NCBI GenBank assembly: GCA_002221725.1
Contig: NJFT01000089.1
Coordinates: 1-64,000 of the forward strand
Reading direction: 5' to 3'
Origin: Scedosporium boydii
Taxonomy: Eukaryota > Ascomycota > Sordariomycetes > Microascales > Microascaceae
Length of the DNA: 64,000 nt
Shown here: piece by piece, positions 21,852-34,309 of the stretch
Layout: every line of letters starts with the position of its first letter
Position numbering within the stretch: the first letter of the stretch is position 1
Notes under the pieces: model-generated
What the model saw: the letters and a program-made list of their open reading frames with translations, nothing else
Databases searched by the model: none
What the model was told of the DNA's origin: nothing
Made by a program: the position numbers and the translations under genes

Positions 21852-24800
21852 CTATATGAGGAGATCTATTCTTCCCCGCTTAATGACGCTGTCAAGGATT
21901 GTTGGTGGAAGGGATTTTTTTTTGTCAGGGAGATCCAGTATGTGAGAAAATCGGGATTGGAAGGGATTCCCTTACTATCCCTTATTCTTCTCGCGATCAG
22001 ATATGTCTTCTGCTTGCTCAAGCATTCGGTCGACACGAAAACAACCTCCGGATATATACAGCGACAGACAGCGTTCGAAAACCATTTTCGAAGGGCCGCC
22101 CACGCCGTCGAATTGCATCTTGTGCCATTCCGGAATGGCGTAGAACGATTACAACCACGTGTAAATCGTTCAAAGTACCTAGGGCGAAGCTATTAAATGA
22201 CATTCCAATTCGCAGGAAGCTAAAGACGGCTTTATGTAGCCTTGCCTTCGTCGTTTCGAGACCGGAAGCTGCTGAGAACCTCTCGCGTGTTCGAATCGAA
22301 TCCATTATTCGAATCCCAACATCCGTTTCCGGGTTTCGTTGGCGTTACCCATTGGCTAGTTGGTTTCGTGGGGACGCCCACGCCCGCCCCCTTCGTACGG
22401 CAAAGTCTTGGAACTTCGGGACTGATTGGAGTCTTAAGCAAACGTGTAGCGAGTCGGGATTCCTTTGATTCGCAGAAGATATATGGGACGCAGTGTTCCA
22501 AGATTATACTCACGGATACGTCAAAGGCACTAAATCCCCAGGGGAACATCGAAGACGGGTGGCAAGTCGCGTCTGACGAGCCAGCCTAACACCTCCAAGA
22601 GTTTGTTATCGATTTTCTGGGGAGAGCTGACTTGCTGAGAAGATAAAATACGGATTCGAATTCAAATCGATCAAGATCAATTGTCTGCGCACAATGCACA
22701 TCTGGGGGCGAATTAAAACCGCCCACTCTTTTGTTCCGAGTCATTTGGATGAGGTCAGGTTCTTCGAACTGCTGGAGACTGATTGCTCGGCGCTCTCGGA
22801 CGGCAGCGCATATATCCCAGACGCCGACAAAGAAGTCCGAAGTTCGCATCTCAGATGGAGCTCTCGAGCAGAGACACAAATTGGGCGAGCTTATACTCTC
22901 TATTTGGAATTTGGCAGCTTCTTGTTTGCCTTCGCCGCCTATATAATGCGGCGAGGCCAGAGAAAAGAATGGGCGGGAGTCGCGCGTTGAAGCGAGGTTG
23001 CTCGGCAAAACCCATCGTCCATCCAGCCGTGGAGCCGAAAGCAACCCGTACGTCCTCCTCGATATGACTCTGCCGAGCGAACCACAAGAAAGGAGGTTGC
23101 GCTAGTTATATCCCAAGCTAACTACGTCGGGGCATTCTTTTGTCGCGTGCTAGACACATCAACGCTCCTTCTCGGGACGGCCCCATAATCAGAGCGTTGC
23201 GATAGAGTACTTTTTTCTTGGTTGAACGAAATACTACTATGGGGTAGTAGACCATCATTAGATCCCCGTGTGACCAGTGTCGTACTCATCGTGCGACCGC
23301 AGGCGCAGACTCCGTTTCACCAGAGTGACGTGGTGCAAGAAACCTTTATATAGGTTTGAAGCAGCTCATCAGGTATGTCCTGGCAAGTTTCTTTTTGGTG
23401 TAATGGTTGCAGCCTGCGAATTTCCACCTGTTCGCGTGGCATGGTCACTGGTAAATGCTAACCTCGCAAGGTTCGAGGAGTAGTCACCGATAAGACGGGT
23501 TTTCGTCGAGTCGTATTCGGCCATAATTTCCGGCGGCGATGCTTCCTATGCATATCGGTTGAAACTTAGGCCTTGGTAAACCCGATGCGTGCGATGTTCG
23601 CGACTAGTTGCCTAAGTGAGTGCGAATGTATGTTAGTACAATGTATACACACGGGTTACCATAATTGACATGTTATGACCTCGGTCGCGTAGCTTCATAT
23701 GACCTAAGCCAGGAGGGTGATGGCACTTACTGTAACGTCCAGGGCGAGTCTCCGATATCAGGGCTGTATTAGCTTCTTCTCGTCGTGATCTTCCCAGTTG
23801 TGCCAGGAACAACGCGTTATTTGCGGGCTTGTTTCGGCCCTTGCGTCTGCTGAAACCAGCAAGTACCCTCCCCGCCAGACCGAGAGAATCGACCGTGGGG
23901 AAAGGACAGCAGTTTGTTTGCCTGCTCAAAGGCGATCACTTCGCTCGGCTTTGCAGCGGCGAAGAGAAATTGGGTGTAATCCCAAGGACATGTCTATATA
24001 GACCGATAATATGGAGGAATCTCATGGTTGCTTAACATGCCGAGCGCTCCTACCAGGCTCTGCGCCAACCTTGATGTGATTCTGGAGATGTGGTATCTAC
24101 TACCCTAGACAGCGGCACACCCGGCGCAGGCTCGATCGTCGTTCAGATCGCGAATCAGTGATTCACCGAGTACCTCGACGCCGCATACGGCACGTATATG
24201 TAGGACAATTCTCGACATCTGACAACACCCTGGCGATGGCTCACCAGCCTGGATTCTTTGATTGGCATGATCCACACATCTGGCGATAGACGTCTATGTG
24301 GCCGCTCAGTTGTTCGTAGATTGTCCAAGGCCGAAGAGTTCTTGGCGGGACAACTCGTTTCCTTCCACTTCTGGTGTTTCTCACTGGGAAAGAGGAACCG
24401 CACCAATCGGATGCTCGAGAGAACTTGGGCGACCTAGCCTAGCTGGGGGCTCTGGTTTAGGCCTTTACCGTCTGCGAAGGTATAAAAGTATAAAGTGGAA
24501 CAGAGGTAAAGGGAGAGAATCAGAGGCCGTCTACATTATTTGAGGGAGGGGGCTCTTTAAGGCTGGGTTATCCGTGCCCTTCTTTCTTGCCCGCTTCTAC
24601 TGAACGACAAGCAAATTGGCAGGAAGTATATAGCGGAGGCGGAAAGACTCTCGCTCTTCGTGTGCTTATTGTGGTCATGATAGTTATATACATGCTCCGA
24701 ACGAGCATCAAAAACCTTGGAAGAGCTACGCGCTCTGCTTTCTGCAACCCAGAGCGCGGCCCCTGCCGCGTATCTCGTACCTGTTCGCAGACGCGATACA

Positions 24801-27767
24801 GAGTGCGGTGTGTGCTAGGCCGAGCTCACTGGACTGGAAGCATAGGGCGCGAAAATTCTGCCAGAAGGTTGATGACTCGCGTGGGAAAGCCTTGACAAGG
24901 GCTTCGCAATGAGGCTTGGTCAGACTTGACAATAGCCCGAACCTCGGGTCTCACTTCGGAAAGGTCAAATGCAGCACCACAGCTTCGTGCGGAACACGGT
25001 GGCACTGGTTGTTGCTCTCGGTAAGCTAGAACCCTCAGTGGTGCCCGTCGCCAAAATAACAACATCTGCCGCCTGTGCCCTAAAAACTGTCTAGTGTTGA
25101 TGCGGTGGCGTCGCCCGAGTGTCGCGTATTCGGGGCACTTGAGCATCTGCCCAATCAGTTGAACAATGGCAGCGTATGGGGAAATGATAGTAAGCTGAGA
25201 GATGCCAAGCTGAGAGGCGGCTTGGGCACTGTTGAGAGGAGAATCTCCGAGTTCCATCATTATCTGTGTAGATGATGAAAAGCTCAGAGACTTTCATGCG
25301 TTTGTGCGCCAGGCAAAGCTCCGCGATCTTTTGGAAGAGCTTCTCTCTATATAGGTCACAGTTCTCGGGCTGGAATATCCACTCCCGAGGCGAACTTAGC
25401 GAGGCGAATCGACCGGAATTGGCTCGTGGTGGATACCTCCGTCTTTTCGACATTCATCTGTACCCGCGAAGAATGCGGATCTGTCATCGCGGAGAAAGAT
25501 CAGGTCGCCCTGGTTACCATTGCCTTCTGGCGAGGACTCTATAATGTCAGCCGGCCAGCCGCGGGACGGGCACCCCGATGACGTGATTGTGTACGCTCTC
25601 TGCCTCGCTCGCAAGGGCTAGCCGTCTTTGCTCGTAGTAGCGCATTATATACGGATCCGGATGATAACGCAGCGCGCAATAGAGTCACGGCTCAAGTATT
25701 GGCCTGAGAGGTTATCCTTGCACCACGGAAAACATTGCGGCCACTGCGGCGATAGTAATGATCGGTGTCATGCATGTTGGTCGCCTTGGTCTGATGTTTA
25801 TGGGTTCAGTTGCTATACTCAATCAATTAGATTTTGCTTCAAGAGGTCTGCTTCGCGTTTTTGTTCGTTACTTGCCTTGTTGCTATAGCTGAGGCTGCAA
25901 TTGTATGTGTCCGCTCGCGCTCGATATCGGACAATACCAAGGAGGATTGGTCGTAGAACGACAGGAGTTGGGACCTGGAGAGGAATAGTCTTCGACAGGG
26001 CGGACGTGGAGGTGTTGACCGGAAGCCGTGGAGAGTCATTGGAAAAAAATCTCCGTGGAAATTGTTTACAGAAAAGCAACGAAATAAAGAGAGGTTCGAT
26101 GTTGAAATTCTCTCGGCTATACCGACGTCCAGAAGAAAGGGAAAAAAGAAGAAAGGGTTTCATGGGAGGATTCGGTCCCTTTTATATTCAGCGATGGAGG
26201 CCGTCACGGGCCAGAAATCAGTCAGCATCAGTGAGGAAGGTGAGACGCCAAAAGGCTCTGTGAGTCATGTTGAAGTTATCGGACCGCAAAGGGAAGGTTT
26301 GCCTCCATGTGTTGGAAATCATCAGAGCAGATAGCAAACGATAATATCGGCAATGGGATCCAGAAGAGAAAGACCGATCCGAGCCCGGCCCAGCATGAAT
26401 CATTGCGGCAAGTGTCTTTACCATTATCGATTAGACTCTGTCTTCCATGTTCATGCCGTTCATTCCAGTCTATAGTTATCCAGTGGACACTCGTCGAGAG
26501 TGGTGTAAATCGCATCTGGTGACTCTACTACGTCGTGAGACGTTTGCCCCGAAGCCTTGTTTAGTTATTATTCTATCGGGATCTTATTTAAGGGGAGAAT
26601 TGGGTTCCTGGTTCTTTCGACTCTTCCCCTCGGGGTCGGCGGTGTTTCATTCGTTTTCTGCCTGCGGCTGCTCTCTTGTCAGGTCAGCCAAGGGCGTCTT
26701 TCGTCTCAACCTCAGGTTTTCTATGAGGTGTACCTTGCTGGAGAGCTCGCACGCGCAACGTCGCCTCCGACGCCCGTGGTCCTAGGGGAGGGGCTAGTCT
26801 TAAGTTTTTGTCGTCGAAAAGACCCAACCTGGCCAACGGAGATAATGTATTGGTCGTACAACTGCTGCAAGGTCCTGAGTGACACCCCGGATGAACTTGG
26901 AAGGTTAATCGATATTGACCTAGCCACTGGCCCGCGCCTATTTTCGAAGGCAACGGGGGTGAAAGTAATTGGCTATCCGAACAGCCCAAGGGCCAAACTA
27001 TAAGGTCCATCGCTTTGTGGGAGCTCTTGTGAAATCTACTTATAATTAGCGTGGCTCATTGGTTTGCCGTGACTATTGGCGCTTGTTCCTTCTCTTCCAG
27101 AACCTACCTCATGTGCAGTTCGAGGATCCGGGTTGGGAGTGGGCTCCTGAGTCCTATGTACAGCTCTATTCGTGCTTGGTTTGTTGGGAGGATGGAGGCT
27201 GCCCACATCTCGTGTACAGTACATTGGCATCCCCAGCCATTGATGCCTTGGTGAACGCAGTGCCTCTAGTATTATCACAATGAGGAGTTTTGATACCGAC
27301 CTACAGTTCACGGTACTAGCTATTATAGTTGATACTTTTTTATTTTATTTTCCTTTTGTGTATAACTTCCTGCGCTGTACGGAGATCGTGTGTAAGGTGG
27401 TGGTCGGCCACCCTCAGTCCATACCATCGTCTAATATTCATGGCTGTGATCTATGTCCCCATTCCTACTTTTACCTTAATGCGCTTTAGCACTTCTTGAA
27501 TTTCTTTGTCTTAATGTGGCATATTGGCAAATGTGAGTCGCATTCGTCTTGGGCATGCGAGCCCTATGTTCAAGTGAAGGGTACGGCAAGACTGACAGGT
27601 ATTCCTTCCCGCATCACTAGGGGTACCTGTGAATACATTGCTATTGACTAGTAAGGACTTTCGAAATGATCTGTAGCATGTTGCAATGACTCTGCGCCGC
27701 TTTCCTTTCACCTCGCCATAGACACGTGCTCCTTGGGCGACATTCGACCGAGGAAAATAGCCCGGTT
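21852..27767. other. 5.9-kb stretch without recognisable genes
   Basis: Base composition is ordinary rather than RIP-like. Many overlapping ORFs of 60-190 codons occur on both strands (for example 21672-22468 +, 22586-23044 -, 24826-25453 -, 26557-27003 +). None shows motifs of a family I know, and several exclude each other. It could hold lineage-specific multi-exon genes or long-decayed sequence. Confidence 0.45.
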
Positions 27768-28631
27768 CTAATACATGGCCCATCCACCGCTCGCCGAGAT
27801 GGCTTGGCCGGTGACCCAGCGACTCTCCTCACTAGCTAACCATGCTGCTATCTGGGCAACATCATCAAACCTTCCCAAGCGGTTCTGAAGTGGCGTAGTT
27901 GCCTTTTGCATCGCGACGATCTCTTCGGGGATATTGTCGAGCATGTCGCTCTGGACGGGTCCAGGGTTGATGACGTTGACACAGTGTCCCTCCGTCCCCA
28001 GCTCCGCCGCCCAGCAACGCGTTAGACCCTCCAGAGCCGCCTTAGAGGAGCAGTAGAGAGATAAGTTCTTGAAGCCACTTCGCGCTCCGACGGATCCGAT
28101 ATTGATAATGCGGCCGGGGGCGCGCAGGTGTGGCTTAACTTGCTGTACGAGGAGAAGAGGAGCGAGGACGTTGACCTGGTAGACGCTGTTGAAGTCTGCG
28201 ACTTCTATGTCGGACAAGCCCTTGACAACCTCTACGCCGGCGTTGTTTACGACAATGTCGATGTGCGGCCCGAAGGCGCTTGTGGTTTGGTCGACGATGG
28301 CTGTCGCGCTGGCCGGGTCGCGCAGGTCTGCTCGGATGCCAATACACCCCGATGGACTACCGAAACAGCTGACCTGCTTGATGAGTCCATCGATGGCGGA
28401 TTCGCTACTGGGAGAGACGTACGTTGCTGCTACCTGCCCACCTAGTCAATTGCTGCCTCGAAATGCCCTGGCGTGAATGCGAATCGACAGTGGGTTATTA
28501 TTTACCTTGGCGCCGCGCCTAGCCAACTCGAGCGCGATGTTGAGGCCGATGCCTCGAGACGCTCCCGTCACGATGGCCACTTTGCCGGCGAGGGTAGGGA
28601 ACGGGCGGTCGACCTTTTGTGAAGATTCCAT
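27768..28631 (-). CDS. short-chain dehydrogenase/reductase (classical SDR)
   Basis: Two exons, 28506-28631 and 27768-28433; 263 residues. The intron (gtaaat...gggcag, 72 bp) joins ...ELARRGAK to VAATYVSPSSE. Classical SDR landmarks: cofactor loop TGASRGIG (residues 22-29), NNAG after the fourth strand, catalytic serine in NIGSVGA, active-site YCSSK, and the C-terminal RWVTGQAISASGGWAMY with the usual TGQ-x-x-x-x-[DS]GG pattern. The TYVSPSSE segment after beta-2 resembles NADP(H)-binding 3-oxoacyl-ACP reductase-like members. It oxidises or reduces a hydroxyl/keto group; substrate unknown. The start MESSQK was chosen because it is the only ATG just before the Rossmann domain. Its 5' end faces an F-box-like fragment on the opposite strand. 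Confidence 0.93.
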
Positions 28632-29033
28632 GGTGTTTGTGGTTGGTAAATTCACGCTCCGGGAATTTGCATCTCGTGCAGCAACGATTAAGCTCAAACA
28701 AGTTCGGCTTATGCCTGAGTTATAATATGACGTCAGACCGCCTTCTCACAAGGGTTCCGAACTCCAATATATATTTGAGAATGCGTAGCAGATACCACAG
28801 CAGCGAGCATTACCACCACACGCCCTCCGCAAGTGGGGCCGACTTCTAGAAACCGGATGGGACACCGATATATAGATCTAAATGTGAGGCTGATAGTAAA
28901 TAAGGAAGAGTGGGAGATATGCTTATAACTTGGAGTAACATCGCTGTGTTTATGTAATCCTTCTTCCCCATGTTGGAAGGGATCATCATTTGGTTTCCAG
29001 CCAACATCTCACGTCTCATCAACACCCGCAAAT
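28632..29033. other. SDR upstream region
   Basis: About 400 bp between the SDR start and the F-box-like frame. It contains tatata motifs near 28771 and 28870. No ORF supported. Confidence 0.4.
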
Positions 29034-29258
29034 ATGAAAGACATCGCCAGTCCAGCCCTAGGCACAACATCCAGCCCAGGTCGGCCAAACTTCCTTGATA
29101 TCCCCGTGGAGATCAGACATATTGTTTATTACGATGCCCTTGTTGAACCCCCGACATGGCGAAAAAGCCACAAACCGTCATGTCGCTTCGCGTCCCACTC
29201 AGCGGACGTCTACCGTTCGATCTGCAGAACCCTCTGCTGCCATAGGACCCGTCGATGA
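29034..29258 (+). pseudogene. F-box-like protein fragment
   Basis: A 74-residue frame starts MKDIASPALG and contains NFLDIPVEIRHIVYYDALVEPP, which resembles the F-box helix pattern (FLDLPxEIRxxIY) common in Pezizomycotina proteins. Fungal members normally run to 200-500 residues, but here the frame closes after SHSADVYRSIC and no continuing exon was found. It is probably a truncated gene or the first exon of one I cannot follow. A genuine F-box would bind Skp1 in an SCF ubiquitin ligase. Confidence 0.4.
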
Positions 29259-29792
29259 GATATCAGCCGTGAATGTAGCTGTTGTACTAAAAGTCGACCG
29301 GAAGTATCGTTAACCGAGTCTACGTGAGTGGCGAAGTGTAGGCGAGCCTCGAAGGACGCGAAAACCTACAGGCGTCCTGCTCCTGAAGCTTGGGTTGTCT
29401 GCTTTGAGCGTTGCAAGCAGTGTTTGGACCTGAGGTAGCTGTCGAATGAGTTCTTTTGGAAGAGCCATCCACTCCCTTGATTTCCTTCCCACTCGCATCC
29501 CAGGCCGGGTCAGTCATCTTCCATTGTAAGAGTCAGTTGCTGTCACGCATCAGAAAGGGCTTGGCGTCGCCTGGCTGTCCTTCATTCTTGGTGAGAAAAT
29601 CGAGAACTTTCTGGTAACTCACTAAAGTGTAGGCATATGTGTTAGTACTAGGCCAAAGAAGTAAAATGAAGAAGGAGTGCAGAGTACGAGGCATTACCAT
29701 ACACTTGGAGGCAGCTCTAAAGTCCTCAGTGATACTTGTAATTGTAAATTCTTTCAAATGTAGAAGCAATTCTAAACATTCTAAGATGTTGC
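29259..29792. other. intergenic, nothing recognised
   Basis: About 530 bp between the F-box-like fragment and the GPCR 3' end. Short ORFs only. Confidence 0.4.
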
Positions 29793-31199
29793 CTAGGTGA
29801 TATCGCGCTTTAATTGTGCTAGAATCCCAGCAATTCGGGATTGTACTGCAATGCAGAGCTCTCGGAACAAAGTCTTACACCCAAGCCATGACGTTTTCAT
29901 ATAGATGATGCAGTTCCAGAATCCCTGGAGCGTGAGCACAAATGCCGCAAGATACTCTAGTGGTAATAGCACCCGGTTCTCATTGAGTTGCGAGTATAAC
30001 CTGTTGGTGGTCGAGGGAATCCACGTAACGAACATGGCGGCGTAGAAGAGAATAGCATACTTGGCGTAAGACCAAGCTGCCTTGTTTATTTCGTAGCCTA
30101 TTATCCGTCGCTCTTTCCTCCTGGTTGCCGGACTTGGGCGGATGGATGCGGGATTGCCGGCTTCGGCGCGGTTCGTGTGTCTCCACTCCTCTTCACCCGC
30201 TGAAATTGTGACCGGATAAGCGGCCGTACTGGGCCCTTGTTGACTATCACCTGCATGGCCAACCCCATCACTGTGGTGACGCACGAGAGCAGGGGCGGCC
30301 GGTCTGACGCCATAAGCACCCTCATTAACTTCCGTCGTGGTGCAAACTTCCGTGATCCTGCGAGAGGAAGAGTCCGTCTCGATCTCGGAGACGCGAAAGG
30401 CGCGGAGCCGCTTCCTATTTTTGTATAGAGTCCCACTGGCCCTAAAGTATATGAACATTGTTATAGTGATGACGACCCTAGTATACGGCGTCGAGATTAG
30501 CTTGTGCCCTAGGGGACAAAATACCCGACATTCAACGTACCAGACGGGACCGTAGAAGGTAATGATTCTCCATATCTTCCACTCCCAGGTAACCCAACAC
30601 CAAAGCGTGGCGTTGCCGTAAACTCGATTTCCCTCGCCGTCCTTCACCCAGATAAATACAAACGCCGGAACAAAAGGGACGCCGTAGTTAAAGAGGAGAT
30701 AGGGAAGCTCTAGCTTGCGAAGCTTCGGAGCGTCAAACCTGCGGTAAAATGTAAGATAAACATTGATTGCCATCGACAATGTCCAGAGAGAGTCGGCAGG
30801 CATGAACCTAGATTTTCGTCAACATAAACTCTGTGCTTGTGGCTAGAGAACGGATAGATCTAATTACATTTGGATTAGGAAGGCTTGCACTTGGCAACCA
30901 GCGGAGTTTGGGCTATCGACAAAAGATCGAGATATCAGTGTGGCAATAGTTGTCATTAAATTTCCGAAGGACGCATAGAAAACAAGCCGGTTGATGGGTT
31001 TTCGGAAGGCGCGCGATGTGCTGAACGTGACTAAAATGAAAAGACAACCCAAGATGGAGAGCACCGAACCCGCTCGCTCTAACGTGCTGATGGTTTTGAG
31101 AGAGCCTTCGCCTAACTGGGAAGGCAGGATATCCCTCGGTAGGCGTGCTTCAAACACTGTTGGAGTCGAGCTTGTAGCTGAAACCATTACGACAGGCAT
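29793..31199 (-). CDS. cAMP-receptor-like G-protein-coupled receptor
   Basis: Three exons, 30868-31199, 30541-30807 and 29793-30477; 427 residues. The GT-AG introns give smooth joins (FLIQM|FMPADSLWTLSM and FYGPVW|VVITITM). TM1 is GSVLSILGCLFILVTFSTS and TM2 RLVFYASFGNLMTTIATLI. TM3 begins with C-x-V-QAFLIQMFMPADSLWTLSMA, and a WxCWVTWEWKIWRI segment lies before TM5. A long hydrophilic third intracellular loop (about residues 220-325, rich in R, S, T and E) precedes TM6 KYAILFYAAMFVTWIPSTTNR and TM7. This arrangement matches the fungal Dicty_CAR/Git3-type receptors that signal to a G-alpha protein at the plasma membrane, usually for nutrient sensing. Length is usual and no defect is seen. The ligand is unknown. 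Confidence 0.9.
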
Positions 31200-31654
31200 A
31201 CAGCAAGCGCGCAGGTTTCATTCATCGGGAAGAAGGCTAAGTGTCGGCATAAAAGGAGACAGGGAACCGGAGGACCATCACCCGGTTACGCGGAAGATGT
31301 TATACCGCTGAGAAGTATTGCTGGATAGCTTGCCCGTGACGTCCCTCCTCTCCTCGTTATTCTCTTGGCAAACTCTAAATGGTCCAGCATGCTGGAAATG
31401 ACATAGAAGCTCGTGGTGTATCTGCGGATTCTCCTAAACTACAAGAGAAGCTAACCGTAAGGGGATCTAACAGATTAGAATAGTCAATGCAGCTGAAGTC
31501 TTGGTTGGATACTTCGTAAGCCGCGACTGCTTTATACTTTGAGACTTAGTCGCCACCTCCACGAGCTACATTCCTCGGCACCTCCCTACAGCTGGAAGTA
31601 GTGCTAAAACTACGCTAGAAGTAACACTAGTCGGCCGACACATCCGAAAAGGCA
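31200..31654. other. GPCR upstream region
   Basis: About 450 bp between the GPCR start and the LTR fragment. The part at 31590-31650 has retroelement-like wording (gctagaagtaacactag) but no ORF. Confidence 0.4.
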
Positions 31655-32104
31655 TGTTACGATCCTAACACTAGCCCGTTGACTAGTATCAGGTAGATAC
31701 GACTAGTCTAAGGGTCGGGGGTGCCTGTTATGAAGTAAGTGAGGCAGTTAAGTAATATTTACAAGATATTGATAAGAAGTACGTATTTAAGTTTAGAGAT
31801 GTAGTTGTACTTGAACTGATTACTGAAGAGTCTGGAAGGACAAACTAGATATAAGGAGATTCTATAGTTTATATAGACATTTTTCTTCCAACCCTTCTTA
31901 GGTGATCGGGACTTTACCCTAAATGATTGGGACTGATTACTAGGTGATTGGAGTGATTATAGGGGTGATCAATACCGATCATTACCCTCGTCCTCTGATT
32001 ACTTTCCCGTGTGCTGGTTACCTGTGGGCAGTTGCCCGCAGCCAGCTGTTTCTACTGTTTGTCACTGCTCTGGGCCTCTATAAAGGTCGGCCCGTGTAAG
32101 GTAC
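31655..32104 (+). repeat. LTR fragment, family A, copy in opposite orientation
   Basis: It begins TGTTACGATCCTAACACTAG and ends near ...GGTCGGCCCGTGTAAGGTACA, giving TG...CA-type ends. Its centre holds several TGATCGG/TGATTGG motifs. It is the reverse complement of the 13494 and 50771 copies and much less AT-shifted. No internal retrotransposon domain adjoins it, so it looks like a solo LTR. Confidence 0.7.
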
Positions 32105-32367
32105 ACGCGAGAGCGCACTGTGGCACAGAACTTGCTCTCAGAATGACTCAGCTGCGGAGCCCGGTTGGAGCACGGTCGGAGGCAAAAGGGGATTTTCGAA
32201 GTTATACTACAAGAATCAAAGACGAAAAGTGCGTAGACTAAAATCTATTTTCGGATTCGAAGCTGAGTTCTAGTATCATCAAGGCTGAGCAAGGGCTGGC
32301 GAAAGCTGAGCTCGGCTGATAGAGGGTGAGCAACGCAAAACAGGCCCACTTTTAGGAACAGGGCAGC

Positions 32368-33083
32368 CTAGAATATTACAGCCGTCGTGACAGCTACTAC
32401 TCTAGTATATAGGCACGAGATGTTAATAGTCTTTTTGACATCCCTGGATCTGGATGCCTGATACTTCGCGAAACAGTCCGCGATAGACTTCGTATCCGGA
32501 TACGAACTTCGGGACTGTTGACCTCGGAGAATGTTCGCTAGCACAACAGCCGACTGCAATCCAATCCACAGTTAAGGCCCAACCCAGCATTCGGCGCCAT
32601 CTTGTGTGCCGCATCCCCAAGCAGGACGATACCGTCACAGTGCCAAGTCTTGACAATGCCCTCCTCGACATTCGCGAGTTTAGCCCATTGGTGGCCGTGG
32701 CTGAGCTTGGTTAGCCGATAATATCTTTCCTGGAAGGAGCCATTCAACGTGGCAAAACGGAACCGATAACAGATCGATTCAAACAGGTTGCTGCGTGAAA
32801 TCTCCGTTCCATCTGGCTTCAAGTTGTATTTGCATTTCATTGGGGAGAATTCTTCGAGCGCATCGTTCAGCAGTCCGATTTGATCCAGAATGCGTACATT
32901 GTGTGGCCATAAACCAATCGATGCTCCAGAATCAGTGAAGACGGTACCGCGCCGCTCCAAAACCTGGTAGTCGATACCAAGGCAGTGGATTCTAACGATA
33001 TTTAGGTTCCTTCCATCACACCCCGATAAGGTAGCTACCTCCGGGAGTTTATAAGATTCCTGCATAGGCGATAGCTTATACAA
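32368..33083 (-). pseudogene. FAD-dependent monooxygenase, internally deleted and frameshifted
   Basis: The minus frame contains IDYQVLERRGTVFTDSGASIG and LWPHNVRILDQIGLLNDALEE from the N-terminal half of PHBH/salicylate-hydroxylase-like flavoproteins. It then jumps at SNLFESI straight to ERYYRLTKLSHGHQWAKL and the FAD-ribityl motif VLLGDAAHKMAPNAGLGLN. The middle ~150-200 residues of a normal ~450-residue enzyme are missing. The N-terminal GxGxxG is degenerate (TLSGCDGRNL). After GLNCGL the frame breaks because GATTG is duplicated in tandem (32557-32566); the other copy of the frame continues QSAVVLANILR... to 32368. Intact relatives hydroxylate aromatic or polyketide substrates with NAD(P)H and O2. 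This copy is clearly non-functional. Confidence 0.8.
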
Positions 33084-33237
33084 TAATTAGCTTAGTTCTA
33101 TTGCTCCTGGCCAGGTACTACCTCCGACCGACTTTGAAGTGAATAAAGGGTGACTAGCGTCATGTAGCCATGCGGCTGCCGATCAAATGTCACCCTACTT
33201 GTACCTTGTTAACGAAGGGCCATGCTGGATCTCTTTT

Positions 33238-33400
33238 GGGATGGCGGGCAATCAGTACATCTTCCTAATGTACTACTCATATTTGACGAAATACTTCAAT
33301 ATAGAAATAGACTTATTCGGATGTTCCTTTTGAACAGGGGATTACTAGTGTCGAGTGACTACATAGAAGAGCGCCATTTACTAGGCATACCTGAGTGTTG
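33238..33400 (+). repeat. dispersed repeat B, copy 1
   Basis: About 160 bp sharing long runs with 42528-42705, such as cagtacatcttc, tttgacgaaa, acttcaatata, tgttcc and tttgaacaggg. Likely a solo LTR or non-autonomous element remnant; type unknown. Confidence 0.65.
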
Positions 33401-33587
33401 CCCTATCAGCAAATCGTGGTGGATTTGAATCTTACAACATCGAATAACCTGTCCGCGTATGCTTACATTGTTAGCTAATAGAGAATATCCTATTTAGGTA
33501 GAGCAGCCGACTGGTGGGGAAGTGAAACCCTGCGTCACTTCGACCATGGCGGCTAAGTAAAGCCGAGCGCGATCCTTTGCCACGAAA

Positions 33588-34187
33588 TTATGGTTGATTG
33601 GTCACAGCATTTTCCCAATTGAGACATACGTCCCACCATGCGGTGTCCTTTAGTGCCGGTTGCCCAATTCCATGAAAGCTTGCGGAACTTGTTCGGCGTT
33701 CGTCCTCGATGGGCGCGAGATAAGAAGATTTTTGAGGCCCGAAGACGCGAAAGGATCGGAGTGGATCCGTCCGGAGAGGTTCAGGGCTCCCTGGTGCTGT
33801 TGCGGTCCTCTTGGGTGTGGGTGGCTTGGTGGCTTGCAGGGGTTGGGGGGCCTTCTCATGCCGTTTGGGTGGCGTTTTTGGAAGGAACTGATTGGATGGT
33901 AGGTAACTGGCCTTATCATCTAGCCGGGTCCGAGCCGGATTTAATGTAGGGTTGAACCGGGTCCGACTGGGCTGTGGAAGATTGGGGCGATGTCGGTAGC
34001 TTTCGCGTCTTGCTAATGCGATCAATACCGAGGCACGGATTATTTTTGACTGAGAGAGGTGGAACTTGGGGGAGGGGAAAAGTATAAAGATGGAGAAATG
34101 TCTTGATGAAGTTGGGGATTTCTTGTCATCAGAATCATCATCATCACCAAGGAGACTAATACAACTCATCCCTACTGCTCTCCTCAT
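33588..34187 (-). other. open reading frame of uncertain status (199 codons)
   Basis: The frame starts MRRAVGMSCISLLGDDDDSD and ends ...WWDVCLNWENAVTNQP. It is rich in P, R, K, T and S, and only the last 50 residues look like folded protein. It opens 122 bp from the start of a divergent gene, so its 5' part would overlap that gene's leader. No family recognised; a chance frame is possible. Confidence 0.25.
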
Positions 34188-34309
34188 ACAATCACATCCA
34201 CACTCTTCTTACAAAAGAGGCTCCACTCAAGCTACCTTAGCAAATATCACCAACACCACACAACCCATCTTAAAACCAACCCAATCCACAAACCAACCAG
34301 AAAAAACAA

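Noticed and set aside
21672..22468. Two overlapping plus-strand ORFs of 174 and 189 codons
   Set aside because: They overlap each other in different frames and lie opposite the more protein-like minus exon; no motifs.
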